A stretch of DNA of 64,000 bases, taken from the NCBI RefSeq assembly GCF_021130785.1, contig NW_025777478.1, positions 146,979 through 210,978 of the forward strand. Reading direction: 5' to 3'. The translations under genes were made by a program, and so were the position numbers. The notes below the pieces were generated by a model that saw only the letters and a program-made list of their open reading frames with translations, was not told the origin of the DNA and searched no databases. Source of the stretch: Homalodisca vitripennis (lineage: Eukaryota; Arthropoda; Insecta; Hemiptera; Cicadellidae). Below, piece by piece: positions 36,801 through 52,115 of this stretch. Each line of letters opens with the position of its first letter. The first letter of the stretch is position 1.

Positions 36801-36990
36801 TTTTGGCAAGTTATATATTCAAAGCTTATGTAATATTAAAAAAACATTGCACTTACATGTAAACTTAATACTAAAAAACTAAATTATTAATTAAGAGCTT
36901 ACATTGAGATTTAAAACGTACTTCCATATAAAGACATAAATTTCTCCTTTAGCATTTTTGCTAGATATATTTTATTTAAAACGTTTTGTT
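33810..36990 (-). repeat. Large dispersed element, copy 3 (- strand)
   Basis: The reverse complement is colinear with 7380-9750. In this copy the terminal block is at 33925-33995 (GCTGAGTGATCACATC, CTGGAACCCTAGGATGTGCT) and the middle block at 34970-35020 (AACGTAACCCTTGGTTAATA). The CACTTCCAAGTCACTGACTG block is at ~35385, TTTGCTGCAATTTATT-type text (reverse complement) is at ~36420-36440, and the core is at 36600-36720. A second set of blocks is shared in the same orientation with 39620-41770: CATC-TCTACTACAAGGATAA at ~34260, CTGAAATCAAATAT-GCTGAACATTTATG at ~34323, and TTAACCTCTTGGTGATCTTAAG at ~34808. No open frame is conserved between copies. The mobile-element class is unknown. Confidence 0.7.
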
Positions 36991-37472
36991 TGAATTTAAT
37001 TTAAATAAATTGTCAAATTTTCATCAATTCTATGCAAGGTTTGTGGCCAGGTACAGTTCAAAAATTACACTGTGATTACAAAGTATGGTCTTGACAAATT
37101 TGAAAATTTAAATACCTTGATAATTGTTCTTGCATCATCGATATGGTAAGTATTTCTAGATATGATCGTTATCTCACATCTTATAAGACCTTTTTATTTA
37201 TTTATGTACAATTTAAATAGTTTCGTTATAATACTATGGCAAGTGCTGTAAATTTCGAAATGACTGTGAATTGTTACTAACTCCATTTATGGTACACTAG
37301 TTCATTTTAAAAGAGATTTTAATTTAGTAATTAATTTCATTGATACGTATTTGTATGAAATAATTGACACCTACGAAGCTAAAGCAAATGTGCATTGTTC
37401 TGTTGAAACACTCCAAGTATTCAACTATATTTACAACATAGCAAATAAAATGATAAGCTTTTTTTTAATAAA
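36991..37472. other. Anonymous AT-rich sequence
   Basis: Nothing was recognised except at 37335-37420, where GATACGTATTTGTATGAAATA and nearby text resemble 10313-10380 in the same orientation. This suggests another small dispersed family. Confidence 0.45.
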
Positions 37473-37799
37473 ATGAGAATTATTCTTTGCAATAAAGACG
37501 TTAGAAAATTCCGGTCTTTCCATCTTTCATCCCGTATAATCCGTTCTCTCGATGATAGCAGAAAACATTTTTTTGAAGTGAAAACTTCTTTAGGCGCGTT
37601 GAGCGTTTTGGTAGAGGGTAAAATCCTTGGTTCGCGTCACCGACATTCTAATGATAATACTCTATGTAAAACAGCTGATCCCTATCAAAAGACAAACTGG
37701 TTGTTGTTCCAGGCTTGTGCAAGCCTACCTTTAACGTGGTTGTGTTTACTTGGATTGACGGAATTCAATGAAACAAGTACCGTTGGAATTGTAATGTAA
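37473..37799 (+). CDS. Unrecognised 108-codon open frame
   Basis: This frame is one of the few non-repetitive frames over 100 codons in the window. Its DNA is less AT-rich than the flanks, and the protein is mixed in composition: an N-terminal basic part, a hydrophilic middle (SRHRHSNDNTLCKTADPYQK) and a short hydrophobic stretch (LPLTWLCLLGL). No family was recognised, and no TATA box or polyadenylation context supports it. It may be an exon, an element fragment or chance. Confidence 0.2.
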   Translation: MRIILCNKDVRKFRSFHLSSRIIRSLDDSRKHFFEVKTSLGALSVLVEGKILGSRHRHSNDNTLCKTADPYQKTNWLLFQACASLPLTWLCLLGLTEFNETSTVGIVM

Positions 37800-37859
37800 T
37801 TTTTCATTTAATTGGTGTCTAGTAAGTTTTTTATAACTGTACTGGTTTTTTCTAATTTG

Positions 37860-38010
37860 CCTTTAAAATTTTAACCGTAGACTTGGCCGCGGACTACTAA
37901 CCTGCATGAAAAAGTCAGTCTCGCTGTGTTAAAACTGTCCCGGCGGAGTATGAAAACAGACTGCGAAAATCAGTGACCTCTACGGCTTCCTCTCGCGATT
38001 TAAAAGTGAA
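37860..38010. other. GC-richer island
   Basis: This short stretch stands out by CpG content (GGCCGCGGACTAC, TCCCGGCGGAGTATG, CTCTCGCGATT) against AT-rich flanks. It could be a promoter or first-exon remnant or a piece of a mobile element. No open frame or motif decides this. Confidence 0.3.
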
Positions 38011-38628
38011 GCCAATATCGTACAATTCTGTAAGATGCGTCAAATTAAAGCTCTTAATATTGGCAATCTATTGGTTACATTTTTAAATATTACATTTTAT
38101 TATTGTTTACATTTTACATAGCGTTTACAATGACAAGAAAAAAGTAGTAAGCGAGGATTTTTTTTATTTTTTGGTCAGACAAAATGTGTCAGCGAGAAAG
38201 TTGTGTGAAAATAGATGAATATTTTTTTGTAATTTATCATTTTTTTATTGGAAGTTTAGTTTAGCCTGTAGTAGCGTATGAAGTGATGAGTGAAACGTTT
38301 CTGCCGGAACTGTAGTTGGCGCATTGGCTCACTGATACCGTATTAACTCAATAAATTAGTTTATTGTGCAATAAAAATACCTTTAGAAAGAACCAAGTTA
38401 ATTTAACTAATTTATTAGTCTTAAAAATATTGTGGGTTTAATTGTTATTGCAATTATATACTTTATCCGTAGCAATAACTGTATTATTTACAACGGTGTT
38501 AACTCACTTGTATTCTATGTTTAACTAACTATTAATATTGAGCAATTACAACAAGTATAATGATTGCATTGAACTTTTTTGCATTAAAATAATATTCTTT
38601 AATACCTACAGTACTTTTTTACAATGGA

Positions 38629-38790
38629 GCGGCGAGTTCCTCCACATCACTGGCGTCACTATCCTCTTCACTATCGCTGGTCTCAGAATCACCGATGTTT
38701 ATTATAAAACTTTCACTAATACATCGACTATTTCTGACTGTATTATGTCCGCGTTGGACGCTTTTTGGATAAGTATAATTTTGTGAGTCA
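38629..38790 (-). pseudogene. Acidic C-terminal tail of a transposase-like protein (tentative)
   Basis: On the minus strand a frame ends in GDSETSDSEEDSDASDVEEL followed by four residues and a stop at ~38632. Just upstream, one shift away, is QKASNADIIQSEIVDVLVKV. A Ser/Asp/Glu-rich tail after an S-N-A segment is reminiscent of the C-terminus of pogo/Tigger-type DDE transposases (FKKxxISNAxDGxED then an acidic tail). No DDE residues were found nearby. The plus-strand 82-codon frame over the same bases is its shadow. It could also be a decayed exon of an unrelated acidic protein. Confidence 0.3.
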
Positions 38791-39619
38791 CGTCAACAAT
38801 ACGTTATAGTAGCAGTACATCTGTATAATTTTTGAATATAGTTTTAATTACTCTCAACTTAATAGTTCCTTTTTTTTAAAATTTTGTGAACAGAGCCAGG
38901 TGCTGTATAATTACAGTGTTGCCTTTAAGAAAATACGCGACATGCAAAAATAAAGGTCTTATTTCAGATTGCTTTCCTAGAAGGGAAAACCTTTTGGTTT
39001 TTAAACACTTTTGTGACAGAAAACATGATATAAAACAATTGGTGGACAAATAGTAAAGGGTCCACTTTTGACACAATTTTACTATAATTATAACCAAGTT
39101 CATAGATTTTATTTGGCGGTAGAGTCTTCAGTTGAATAAATTTGATGTTTTAAGATGAACGCAATACTGGAAAAACTGAACTAAGATAAGTTTTATATCA
39201 GTCTTTAAATGTATTAAAAATGTAGTAAAAATTGATAGCAACATTGTCTTTTAGACCTTATACTTCGTATTTGATAAAGTTTTACAGTGAAAACTACATT
39301 AACAATGACACTACTCGTTTGTTACTTTATAAACTGAAAAATATTGATAATATTTTAGTAAATTAACAGCTGGAAATGGAAAGTTATTTCAAAAACACAT
39401 TCCTGCAAACTTTCATCTAGCATAGTTCTTGTCGACTGCTTCAAAGGGAGTCTTCTGAGTCAAAGACTGACCTTCTTATGTTTAATGCATTTTCTAAGGT
39501 AGATTAGTACTGACATAATAGCTTAAATCTAAACTGACTTTAAATATTATGGTAAATTATTAGAATATTTACTTAATATAGCTGCGAACAAGTTCAACAT
39601 AATAAATACATATTTTATA
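38791..39619. other. Anonymous AT-rich sequence
   Basis: No gene or repeat family was recognised. The 75-codon minus-strand frame at 38876-39103 has no recognisable motif. Confidence 0.45.
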
Positions 39620-41770
39620 TAAGACAGGCTCTTTTAATTGATATGTCATAACATTAGAAACCAGATGCGATTTTTCGCTACTTTAAAGACCAGTGAGGCG
39701 TATCCCAGAGGGATTTTCGAAATTAGAATAGGCCTATACTCATCCCAGGAACCGCAAGAATGTATATTTAATTTTCAGTACAATCGGTTGCGTAGTTGTG
39801 AAAACAAAACAAACAAAGGCACTTTCGCATTTATAATATTAATTAGGATTCTTATATACAGCATTATACGTTGTGTTAAACAAAATAACATCGTCTACTA
39901 CAAGGATAATACTCTCCAAACACAGCAGCAGCTGAGCAGCGCTTTACTGCTGAAATCAAATATTGCTGAACATTTATCGCTCGACCCCTCATAAAACTCT
40001 TCCTTTACGACAGCAAACCCTTTCTCTGATGTCATTTGAGATGTTCTTAATTTTAACAAATGTTTCAGAGTACTGAGATGTATTTATATACTTCATATTA
40101 AACGCTAACTTAAAATCTATATTAAACTTGTGGTAAGGACCGTCATTGATTCATTGGCTGAGTGTTAGCAAAGCTTTTCACTTGTGGAATTAAAAAATTT
40201 CATTTCCGTCTATCTGTCTGTCTGCACGATATCTTTAACAAAATATGCCTATAGACTTGAAATTGTGAAAGAACCTTCATTTCTACATACACAAGAATGT
40301 TCTTATCATGCTTGTACGACTATGGAATTCGAATGGATGTGGGTAAAACCTATCACTGAGTATACCTATACAACTTTGTTTATCTCCTAGAGAGATGTAA
40401 ATATATTTTTGTATGAATACCTCTCTATATGATCGCAGGACATCTCAAAATTTTAATGACATTGAGATGAGAAATTTTATATACAACCTCATAGAAATTG
40501 AGATGGGGCGTATTCATACTGTATCTAATGTTAGGTTCCTTTTTAAAATTCTGAATTATAATTATATAATGTTTACATTATACTGTAGTGTAATTCATCA
40601 ATAATTAATCATGCTGATGATAACTACAAACATTACCAAATATTTCTACATCTGACGGATATTTTATAATAATCTTCCTTTATTAATACTATCTCTCTGT
40701 GTTAGCAATGTACCCGAGTTCATATAGAGATAGACAGACAATAAGACAGAAAAGTTTTCTTCTCGAAACAGTCAGTCTACTGAGTGATAGGTCAATTCAC
40801 TGGTTGATTGAATCCCTTATACAATTTAATTTTAAACGTGAAAACTGGTTTATTTAACCTTCTAGTGATCTTAATTTCCTGGAATAGAATAGTTACCATT
40901 TTATTTATTCTGGTTAAAATTAATATTCTTTTAAATTTAATATCCTGTTCTTCCTAAATGTGCCAATGATTTTAACTATTTCACCAATTTAAACTTTCAA
41001 TAAAATTATCCTCCTGATTAACTTAACTTCCTATGTCACGTAACTACTTGGAGAATAGACTTACTTTTCTACTGAAGTGACTTCCTGTTAACTATTCGCT
41101 ATGGAATATCTTAATGGTTACACATTGGTATTCCTCCATATTAGCCAATAGAAGTTTAAACGTGTTAACAATTACTTACCATGAAGTTGGAGTTTTAGAA
41201 AGCTCTACTAGTGTTATCTTGGCTGTATATCATTAAGGAACAAGAAGTTACGCTTAATGTACAAAACAAACGCGCGGAGAGACAGTAAAAGTTTATGTGT
41301 GACGTCAGAGGTAGAGATTGTGTTGTTCACTTAAGTAATTTTACTTCCAAATCATTTCTCTTTCTCTTGCCACTTTAACTGACAAATGTTTCCACCCTTT
41401 CCCTGCTTGTTAATCAGTAAAGAGCATTTTTATCCTTATTTTTTAAATAACCAAAGTGGTTTACAAAGCGAATATCGCTGTTGGAAGTGGTTGTCAACAC
41501 GGTAATATATGAGAAACAGACACGTAGTTTTTATGGAAATTAGAGTTATTATGAAAAAGTGAAAATATTCATGAATTATTCACGTGAAGGAATTGGTACA
41601 TTTCGCGAAGGTATGAGGAAATGAACTACAAGGCGAGAGAGAGCAGCACCGTAATAATGTTAGCTACATTACTGTTTGTGTGCACCTGCCTTGCAGGATT
41701 AATGAGGTAATTCGCTGTTCTCCAATCTAAAGTTGCTGGAAAGGTCAATGGCTTAATTAGTTAATTAGTG
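39620..41770 (-). repeat. Large dispersed element, copy 4 (- strand)
   Basis: Blocks shared with copy 3 in the same orientation are CATCGTCTACTACAAGGATAA (39888), CTGAAATCAAATATTGCTGA (39950), GATGTCATTTGAGATGTTCT (~40029), TTAACCTTCTAGTGATCTTAA (40855), GTGATTTACAA-type text near 41455, and the core at 41640-41720 (TAATAATGTTAGCTACATTA). Compared with copy 3, the segment between the core and the CTTCCAA block is shortened by about 0.9 kb. The part 39655-39790 matches 45230-45360. A different dispersed family is inserted or fused at 40140-40400. Confidence 0.68.
40140..40400 (+). repeat. Dispersed repeat, TCTGTCTGTC-type head
   Basis: TTGGCTGAGTGTTAGCAAAG is followed by ATTTCATTTCCGTCTATCTG, TCTGTCTGCACGATATCT and ATAGACTTGAAATTGTGAAA. 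The same order of blocks, diverged, recurs at 48715-48900 (AAATTCATTTATGACTAACT, GTCCAAACGATATCTCGAAA, then GGCTGAGCGTTAGAGAA) and in part at 49230-49310. It is a dispersed non-coding family. The 68-codon frame at 40184 is a translation of it. Confidence 0.5.
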
Positions 41771-43719
41771 AAGATTGATATCCACAAAGATTATTATTGT
41801 CAAGCATGAATAGATTTCTGACAAATGATACGTTTACTCTTCGTGTATCATATTAAACTATTTTAAATATACTCTAAAATAACCAATATTCACACCTTTA
41901 CTGATATTAATAAGAGACAATTAAACGAAACCTAACTTTTTATTAAGGTTTGAAAGTTGTAACACTATATAGTATGACTTTTATACATTCAACTGTTTTT
42001 ATTGAAATTAAAGAAAAAATACCAGTATATTTACAACAACAAATAAATTATGATACCATTTTTAACAGCATATAAGTAAAAAAAATACTAATAAGCATAA
42101 TCTTTATCTTGAAAAGAAGACTTTTGAAAACTTTAGGTTTTACTTAAGACAATAAACTGAGGAAACCCTCTCAATCCACTTCGTCCTAAAAGTATACGTG
42201 CACTATTTTCGGAGTAATAGGTATCACTGTTACACAATACTGAATTTGAGACCGCTTCCTTTCGAGCGGGCATTGTATCTCAGACCATTCACCTTAGGAG
42301 AAGTGGAGGATAATTCTGTTTTATCTTCTGTTAGTCAAAGTTAACAGGGAATACCATTTCATCAAGTTCAGGCTTGCTAAAACTTCTAAGATTAAAAGAG
42401 CCCTTGACACTCGGTTAAGTTTCGCAATAAGAATTATCGAACAACTAGTTAAAAACAATATTTCGAAATTTCCAGTTAGTGGTCCTAGACATCCAAGGTT
42501 TTGCCCTGATACAACTCATCAGTTGTTGGTATATCTACTGCAAGTTGAAATTGAAGTTATATAAACAAGCCAGGAGTGAACACGTAGCTATTTCAATGGC
42601 CAAAAATTGGTTGGCCCATATTCAGTACCTTGGAGATTCTCTTGCGTTCAAGGATACTGAAACCTGACTTGAATTCCAGACTCCAAGAGTCAAGTATATG
42701 ATAGTCTCAGATTTCAGACGTATTCTAAGTAGAAGGTGAAATGGAGGTAAGCTCACCGTTCCTATCGAATCAACCTTTCTTGCCACAGATTTGTTAGTGG
42801 TACCTATCACTGTTTAATTTATCTTAAATTAAAACTTGGAAATGCTTGTATTGTACATGTACCTTTAATTCCCCAACCACTGCGTCTCTCATCTATACTC
42901 TTGTGCATAGCACGTATTTTGCAGGGTGCATGTATTGTGCAGTTTTATAGTTTGTGCTTCTCTTACTACCATTGACATTTTTGAACGTTTTCTGTGACAT
43001 AATTTAAATTTGTCTAATACATCACTATATATATATTATATATTGCAGGGAATGTCTGCCTTAATACATCCATGGATCGTAGTGATCTATTCATAATAAT
43101 CGTAATTCTTAATCTATGGTAAATACAGCGGTGGAAATTGTCAGAGATCCCGTTGTCTACATAAATTATTGATTCTATTGTACCGTTTTTATAGCACATA
43201 TATTTTAAATTTATATGGAGCAAATACTTTATAAATTAAACAACTTTTCGGAAATACTTGCTTTATTCCGAAATTTAAGTTCACCAAAAGTTTACAAACT
43301 TTTGATTCAATTTTCTTCAAAAGTCACTCAATCGAACAAATCTAATTAAGAGTCTGATTAAAAGGTATTAAAATTAAAATTAAACTAAAAATGTATACTT
43401 CTCCAAAAATGGTTTAAATTAACAAAACAAAATAAAAAGTTCTCTTCTCAAAATGCTCAAAATTAATATAACACAGAACTTGATATTTACTTTATGACCA
43501 AAATTTAATTCACAATACTTCAAAAAATTGAATTAAATTTTTCAGACTCTGAAAGATGGGAAACTTTAGAAATTTTAATTACAGTATTATAAAATAAAAG
43601 ATATTAACTATACGCTGGTACGGGACTTACTACTTTGAAGATTACAGAGGCAGATCGCAAAAATAAAACGCACTAAAATTTAAATACAATACTTGAACTT
43701 GAATTTACACGCGATAAAT
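41771..43719. other. Anonymous AT-rich sequence
   Basis: No gene was recognised. The region 42460-42800 is less AT-rich, with two 62-codon frames on opposite strands and no motif. A perfect 9-bp hairpin (CAAAAGTTT-AC-AAACTTTTG) lies at 43285-43304. Confidence 0.45.
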
Positions 43720-43930
43720 AATTACTCTAAATCCCAACTATAGGGTTAGAGGAAGAAAACTTCAGCTTCGACCGGTACACCTTCTCGTCGTGGCTTCAAG
43801 ACTCGACTGACCACTTCTGACCCTCTCCAGGCTTGCCGGGTCGGAACGTAGACCGATCAGCTGATTACCGGTTCAACTAAACAAACAATGTCCACGCACC
43901 GCGTCTAGTTAACAGGAGCCTACTTCCTAC
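43720..43930 (-). promoter_or_regulatory. CpG-richer island, promoter-like
   Basis: About 200 bp with many CpG and GC-rich words (CTTCGACCGGTACACC, GCCGGGTCGGAACGTAGACC, CACGCACCGCGTC) sit in very AT-rich DNA. On the minus strand it contains GGTCAGTCGAG, which includes a TCAGT initiator-like word. It could be the 5' end of a retroelement or a host promoter. No coding frame follows on either strand. Confidence 0.25.
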
Positions 43931-45184
43931 CGCGATTCAGCATAAAGAATTAGAACTATGGTACACTATAATAGTTTAAGATTATAGCAATAATTTTTCC
44001 AAATTAAAATCACTGCGGAAAATTTTATAAATTATTATTACTCGAAGAAAATAATAAATACTTATATAATGGTTGGCTTTATAAAGTTAAAGATTTGTTG
44101 CATCAGTCTTTATTAACTAGGATTATTGTTTGACCGTGGATCAAAATGTATATGTTACACACTTTTTAACGTACTGCAAGAAAGAAAAATATTTTGAAGT
44201 GCCAAAACTGCCAGAAGTGAAATAGATTACGCAAGTATAAGATTGCTAACCGAGAAACTAGAATTGTGGTGGCGCGCTTTCACAGGGCTTTCCACTGCTG
44301 CCAAAATGCTTAAAAGTACGTGATAACATAACAAAGAGGACATAACAATGTACTGAATATTGTATTGTACATTGACTACTAGGTTTTGCATTCAAAGTCG
44401 CTTGAGTAAACATTAAAGAAAGATATTATTTTACAAGTTTGCAATATAATCTCGCTTTTGTATAATTATTGCTTAGGTGAGTATCGTTAGGGAAAGGATA
44501 AACAATTTGTGGGATTCTTTCGAAGTTGTATTTTTTAAATGTAAAGAGAGTCTGGATCGGGTTCATAGGGCCGTGATTGTTTAATTTGAAGTTTCTTTGA
44601 TTTGAAGGTGAATACAAATTCCTTGATCAGAAATTTGTGCACTGTTAGAAAATTATTACATATTACCTTTTTCTCGTAAAAATTCGTTTAAATCACAAGA
44701 TTAGTGAATAATGAGGAATCACCTAAGAAGTAAGAAGAACTTTGGATTTTAAATGTATTAATTGACAGACCATTAATGCTTGAAACTAAAGTAATTGTGT
44801 TTTAAGTGACCTTAGGGAAATAAAAGTATTAAAATAAATAAAAATATAAATTCTAGCAGGGAACCGTCTCTTCGCACGAAATTTCGCTTTGGACTTGGGA
44901 CTACTAAAATAAATATTATTACAAGTTTTTACATCTATAGCAAACGTTATATAGTAACTTTTCTTTTATATTTCATACTTAATATATTTGGTCAAATTAA
45001 CAGTGAAAAGTATATTTATACTAAATATTTTAATATTATTATCTCGACATTTTCTTACTTTTTGCTCAACAGCTGTTGCAGAAAAGGATGAAATAAGTAG
45101 TGTTGTTTCTCTCAAGCTTATTCCATGTTACACGCTATAAATGAAAACAAATTGAAAACAGTGGTCTCATATGGTTGTACTGTC
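43931..45184. other. Anonymous AT-rich sequence
   Basis: No gene, RNA or repeat family was recognised here. Confidence 0.45.
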
Positions 45185-45370
45185 ATAAAACGGGCTCTTA
45201 TAATTAAATATTTTTCAACCTTAGATACCAAGATGAGATTAAACTCAATTTTAGAGAACAGTAGGAAGTGGCCCGGAAGGATTTTTTAAATAAGAATAGG
45301 TATATATTCATACCAGGGACCCTATAAATGTTCATATAAAATTTCAGTTATATTGGTTGCAAACTCACTT
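45185..45370 (-). repeat. Dispersed element fragment, copy 5
   Basis: GGGCTCTTATAATTAAATAT, AAGTGGCCCGGAAGGATTTTT, AAATAAGAATAGGTATATAT, CATACCAGGGACC and AAATTTCAGTTATATTGGTT match 39628-39790 in the same order and orientation. Only this part of the element is present. It lies directly upstream of a LINE fragment. Confidence 0.6.
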
Positions 45371-45454
45371 TCTCATTTTTTTATTTATATGTGTATATAT
45401 ATAATTTATTTAAAATAATATATATAATACCATTCAACATAACCTTAAAACCTA

Positions 45455-46290
45455 TAGTCACTCTTTTCGCGGATGAAATAATTGTCACTTTAGAACTCTG
45501 TTAGAACATTATACAGCAATAATTTGATTTCTGATTGGTTCTGCACGAATAACTTGTTATTAAACTTTTCTAAAACAAACTGTGTGGAATTTTGTTCCCA
45601 AACCTCCCAAAATGTTTCTAATATTTATAAATTTGGTGGCAATCCAATAAGTAGCATTTTTTCTGTAAGTTTCTCAGGAGTCCATCTTGATTTTAACATG
45701 AAATGGAATACTCATATAAACATATTATTGAAGCAGCTAAATTCAGCTACATTCGCCCGGAGGTGCCTTTCTACATTTCCCTCAGAAAATATTCTTAAAC
45801 TGGGTTACTTAGGCTTATTTGAGTCACAGCTGAGGTGTAATAATATTATATAATATTCTGGGGATTTTCTAGTGTCATCAACTCTAATAGAGTATTCACT
45901 TTTCAAAAGAGAGCGTTGGGGTGTCTAGGTAATGAGATCAGATGAGAGCTGTAGAGAGCGTTTCCAAACTAGTTGGGATCCTTACCTTGGCGTCCCTTAT
46001 CATTTTTCATTCGGCAATGTTTGCTTATCAAAATAAAAATCTGTTTCTACTTTTAAATCGTGATCATAACACACGGCACAGAAATTACCTAATTTCAGAC
46101 TCAACCTTTTCGAAAACTAAATTTTTTAATTTGGTCTTAAACTGTACAATTTACTTCCAAATTTAATCAAAATTCAAACTAATGGAAACGGTTTAAAAAA
46201 TTATTTAAGGACTTACTTGATCGGGAAGGCTTTCTACGGTCTCCAGGAGGCTCTCGAGATACCTATGTCTTGATTAGACCGATTTCTTTG
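45455..46290 (+). pseudogene. LINE RT C-terminal fragment
   Basis: The fragment begins with SLFADEIIVTLE at ~45460, a decayed catalytic FADD box (second D now E). It continues WFCTNNLLLNFSKTNCVEFC, VSFSGVHLDFNMKWNTHINI and LNSATFARRCLSTFPSENIL, then GYLGLFESQLR. After shifts it reads YSGDFL, FKREALGCL, RAVESVSKLVGILTLASL, FHSAMFAYQNK and RDHNTRHRNYL. It ends with LKDLLDREGF. These are the FADD, N-L-x-L-N-x-x-K-T, L-G-x-x-L-D, W-x-x-H, and Y-R/F-x-N-T-R-x-x-x motifs of the C-terminal half of CR1/Jockey-type LINEs. The 3' UTR ends near 46435 in AAAAATTATTCTTATTC, like the tail of the 27380-30650 element. Confidence 0.85.
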
Positions 46291-46722
46291 GAGTTGAAAG
46301 AACTTTAAAATGTTACAAGAATTTATTGTATTTTACTTTTAAATTGTATGCTTTTTTATAATTACTTTTGATACTTATGTTTTGACTTGCACCAAGAACC
46401 TTTGAGTTCTATTGTTTGAAAAAATTATTCTTATTCATATTCGATGTAATTACAGTCTAATAAGCCGAATATTGCAACAGATGTGTACCAGAGATCTCAA
46501 TTAGAACTTTCTAGCAGTTGGACAGAACATGAGAACTGGAATATGATTTAATGTCTCCTCAGTGCTACAATCTCTTTGTGTTACCTACTTCGAACAAATT
46601 AAAAATATAAAATAGAGAATAAACAAATCAAAATAACAACTGTGTCATATAAATTTAAAATCTTTTTAATTGGTCAATATGGTTATATTTAGTTGTCTAT
46701 TATTTACACAGATTAATATACA

Positions 46723-46745
46723 CTGATGATGTTTGAATACCGAAA
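46723..46745 (+). other. Hammerhead-like core (CTGATGA ... GAAA)
   Basis: CTGATGA (46723-46729) is followed by 12 bases and GAAAC (46742-46746), the conserved words of a hammerhead ribozyme with the usual stem-II spacing. The hairpin between them is weak: only GT and AC pair clearly. It is probably a decayed copy from a retroelement terminal repeat, or chance. Confidence 0.3.
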
Positions 46746-46846
46746 CACATGTATATAAAATAATTTTTAAAAAACTGTTTTAGTTGAGTATTCATTATAC
46801 TAATATAAAGATATCTCTGTAATGTTGAGTAATAACATTTTGTGTG

Positions 46847-50371
<3,525 letters not shown>

Positions 50372-52115
50372 AGACGCCCTGAGTCTAATAATCTAGAGGT
50401 ACGATGAGATATACTATCCCGTACTGGCCTTCATAGTAGACAGGGACGGTTGAGTCTAATAGTTTTAGAGTTATGACGAGATAAATCATCCTGTATGAGC
50501 TTAATAGATGAAAGGGACAGCTGAGTCTAATAACCGTAGAGGTACGACGAGATAAATCATCCTGTATGAGCTTTAATAGAAGAAAGGGACAGTTGAGTCT
50601 AATAATCGTAGAGGTACGACAAGATAAATCATCCTGTATGAGCTTTAATAGAAGAAAGGGACAGTTGAGTCTTATAATCGTAGAGGTACGACGAGATATA
50701 TCATCCTGTATGAGCTTTAATACAAGAAAGGGACAGTTGAGTCTAATAACCGTAGAGGTACGACGAGATATATAATCCTGTATGAGCTTTAATACAAGAA
50801 AGGGACAGTTGAGTCTAATAATCGTAGAGGTACGACGAGATATATCATCCTGTATGAGCTTTAATAGAAGAAAGGGACAGTTCAGTCTAATAATCGTAGA
50901 GGTACGACGAGATATATCATCCTGTATGAGCTTTAATAGAAGAAAGAGACAGTGGAGTCTAATAATCGTAGAGGTACGACGAGATATATCATCCTGTATG
51001 AGCTTTAATAGAAGAAAGAGACAGTTGAGTCTAATAATCGTAGAGGTACGACGAGATATATCATCCTGTATGAGCTTTAATACAAGAAAGGGACAGTTGA
51101 GTCTAATAATCGTAGAGGTACGACGAGATATATCATCCTGTATGAGCTTTAATACAAGAAAGGGACAGTTGAGTCTAATAATCGTAGAGGTACGACGAGA
51201 TATATCATCCTGTATGAGCTTTAATAGAAGAAAGGGACAGTTGAGTCTAATAATCATAGAGGTACGAAAAGATACAACATCCTGCATGAGCTTTAATAGA
51301 AGAAAGGGACAGTTCAGTCTAATAATCGTAGAGGTACGACGAGGTAAATCATCCTGTATGAGCTTTAATAGAATAAAGGGACATTTGAGTCTAATAATCG
51401 TAGTGGTACAAAGAGATAAATCATCCTGTATGAGCTTTAATAGAAGAAAGGGACAGTTTGAGTCTAATAATCGTAGAGGTATGACGAGATATATCATCCC
51501 GTACTGGCCGTCATAGTAGATAGGGACAGTTAAGTCTAATAATCATAGAGGTACGACGAGATAAACCATCCTGTATGAGCTTTAATAGGAGAAAGGGACA
51601 GTTGGGTCTAATAATCGTTGAGGTACGACGAGATATATCATCCCGTATGGACTTGTATAGAAGAAAGGGACAGTTGAGTCTAATAATCGTTGAAGTACGA
51701 CGAGATATATCATACCGTACGGACCTTTATAGAAGATAGGGACGGCTGAGTTTAATAATCATAAGGGTACGACGAGATACATCATCCCTTACGGGCCTTC
51801 ATAGAAAATAGGGTGGTTTGGTCTAATAATTGTAGAATTATAACGATATATTTAATCCCGTATGGGCCTTAATAGAAGAAAGGGACAGTTGGTTGTAATA
51901 ATCGAAGAGGTACGACGAGATACATCATCTCGTAAGGGCCTTAATAGAAGATAGGGTGATGGGGTCTAATAATTGTAGAAGTATGACGAGATATATAATC
52001 CCGTATGGGCCTTAATAGAAGAAAGGGACATCTGAGTCTAATAATCGAAGAGGTACGACGAGAAGTATCATCCCGTACAGGCCTTCATGGAAGAAAGGGA
52101 CAGTTGAGACTAATA
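50372..52115. repeat. 72-bp satellite array
   Basis: About two dozen head-to-tail monomers begin GAGTCTAATAATCGTAGAGG and contain GTACGACGAGATATATCATC, CTGTATGAGCTTTAATAGAA and GAAAGGGACAGTT, for a total of 72 bp. The middle monomers (50560-51420) are nearly identical. Those at both ends are diverged and use CCCGTA-GGGCC instead of CTGTATGAGC. Because 72 is a multiple of three, open frames of 370 codons (minus, 50385-51497) and 244 codons (plus, 50782-51516) run through the array. They repeat a 24-residue unit and no start, signal or family supports a protein, so they are not annotated as genes. Confidence 0.95.

Noticed and set aside
50385..51497. 370-codon minus-strand and 244-codon plus-strand repeat proteins
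   Set aside because: The 72-bp monomer is a multiple of three, so frames stay open on both strands at once. No start context, signal or family supports either.
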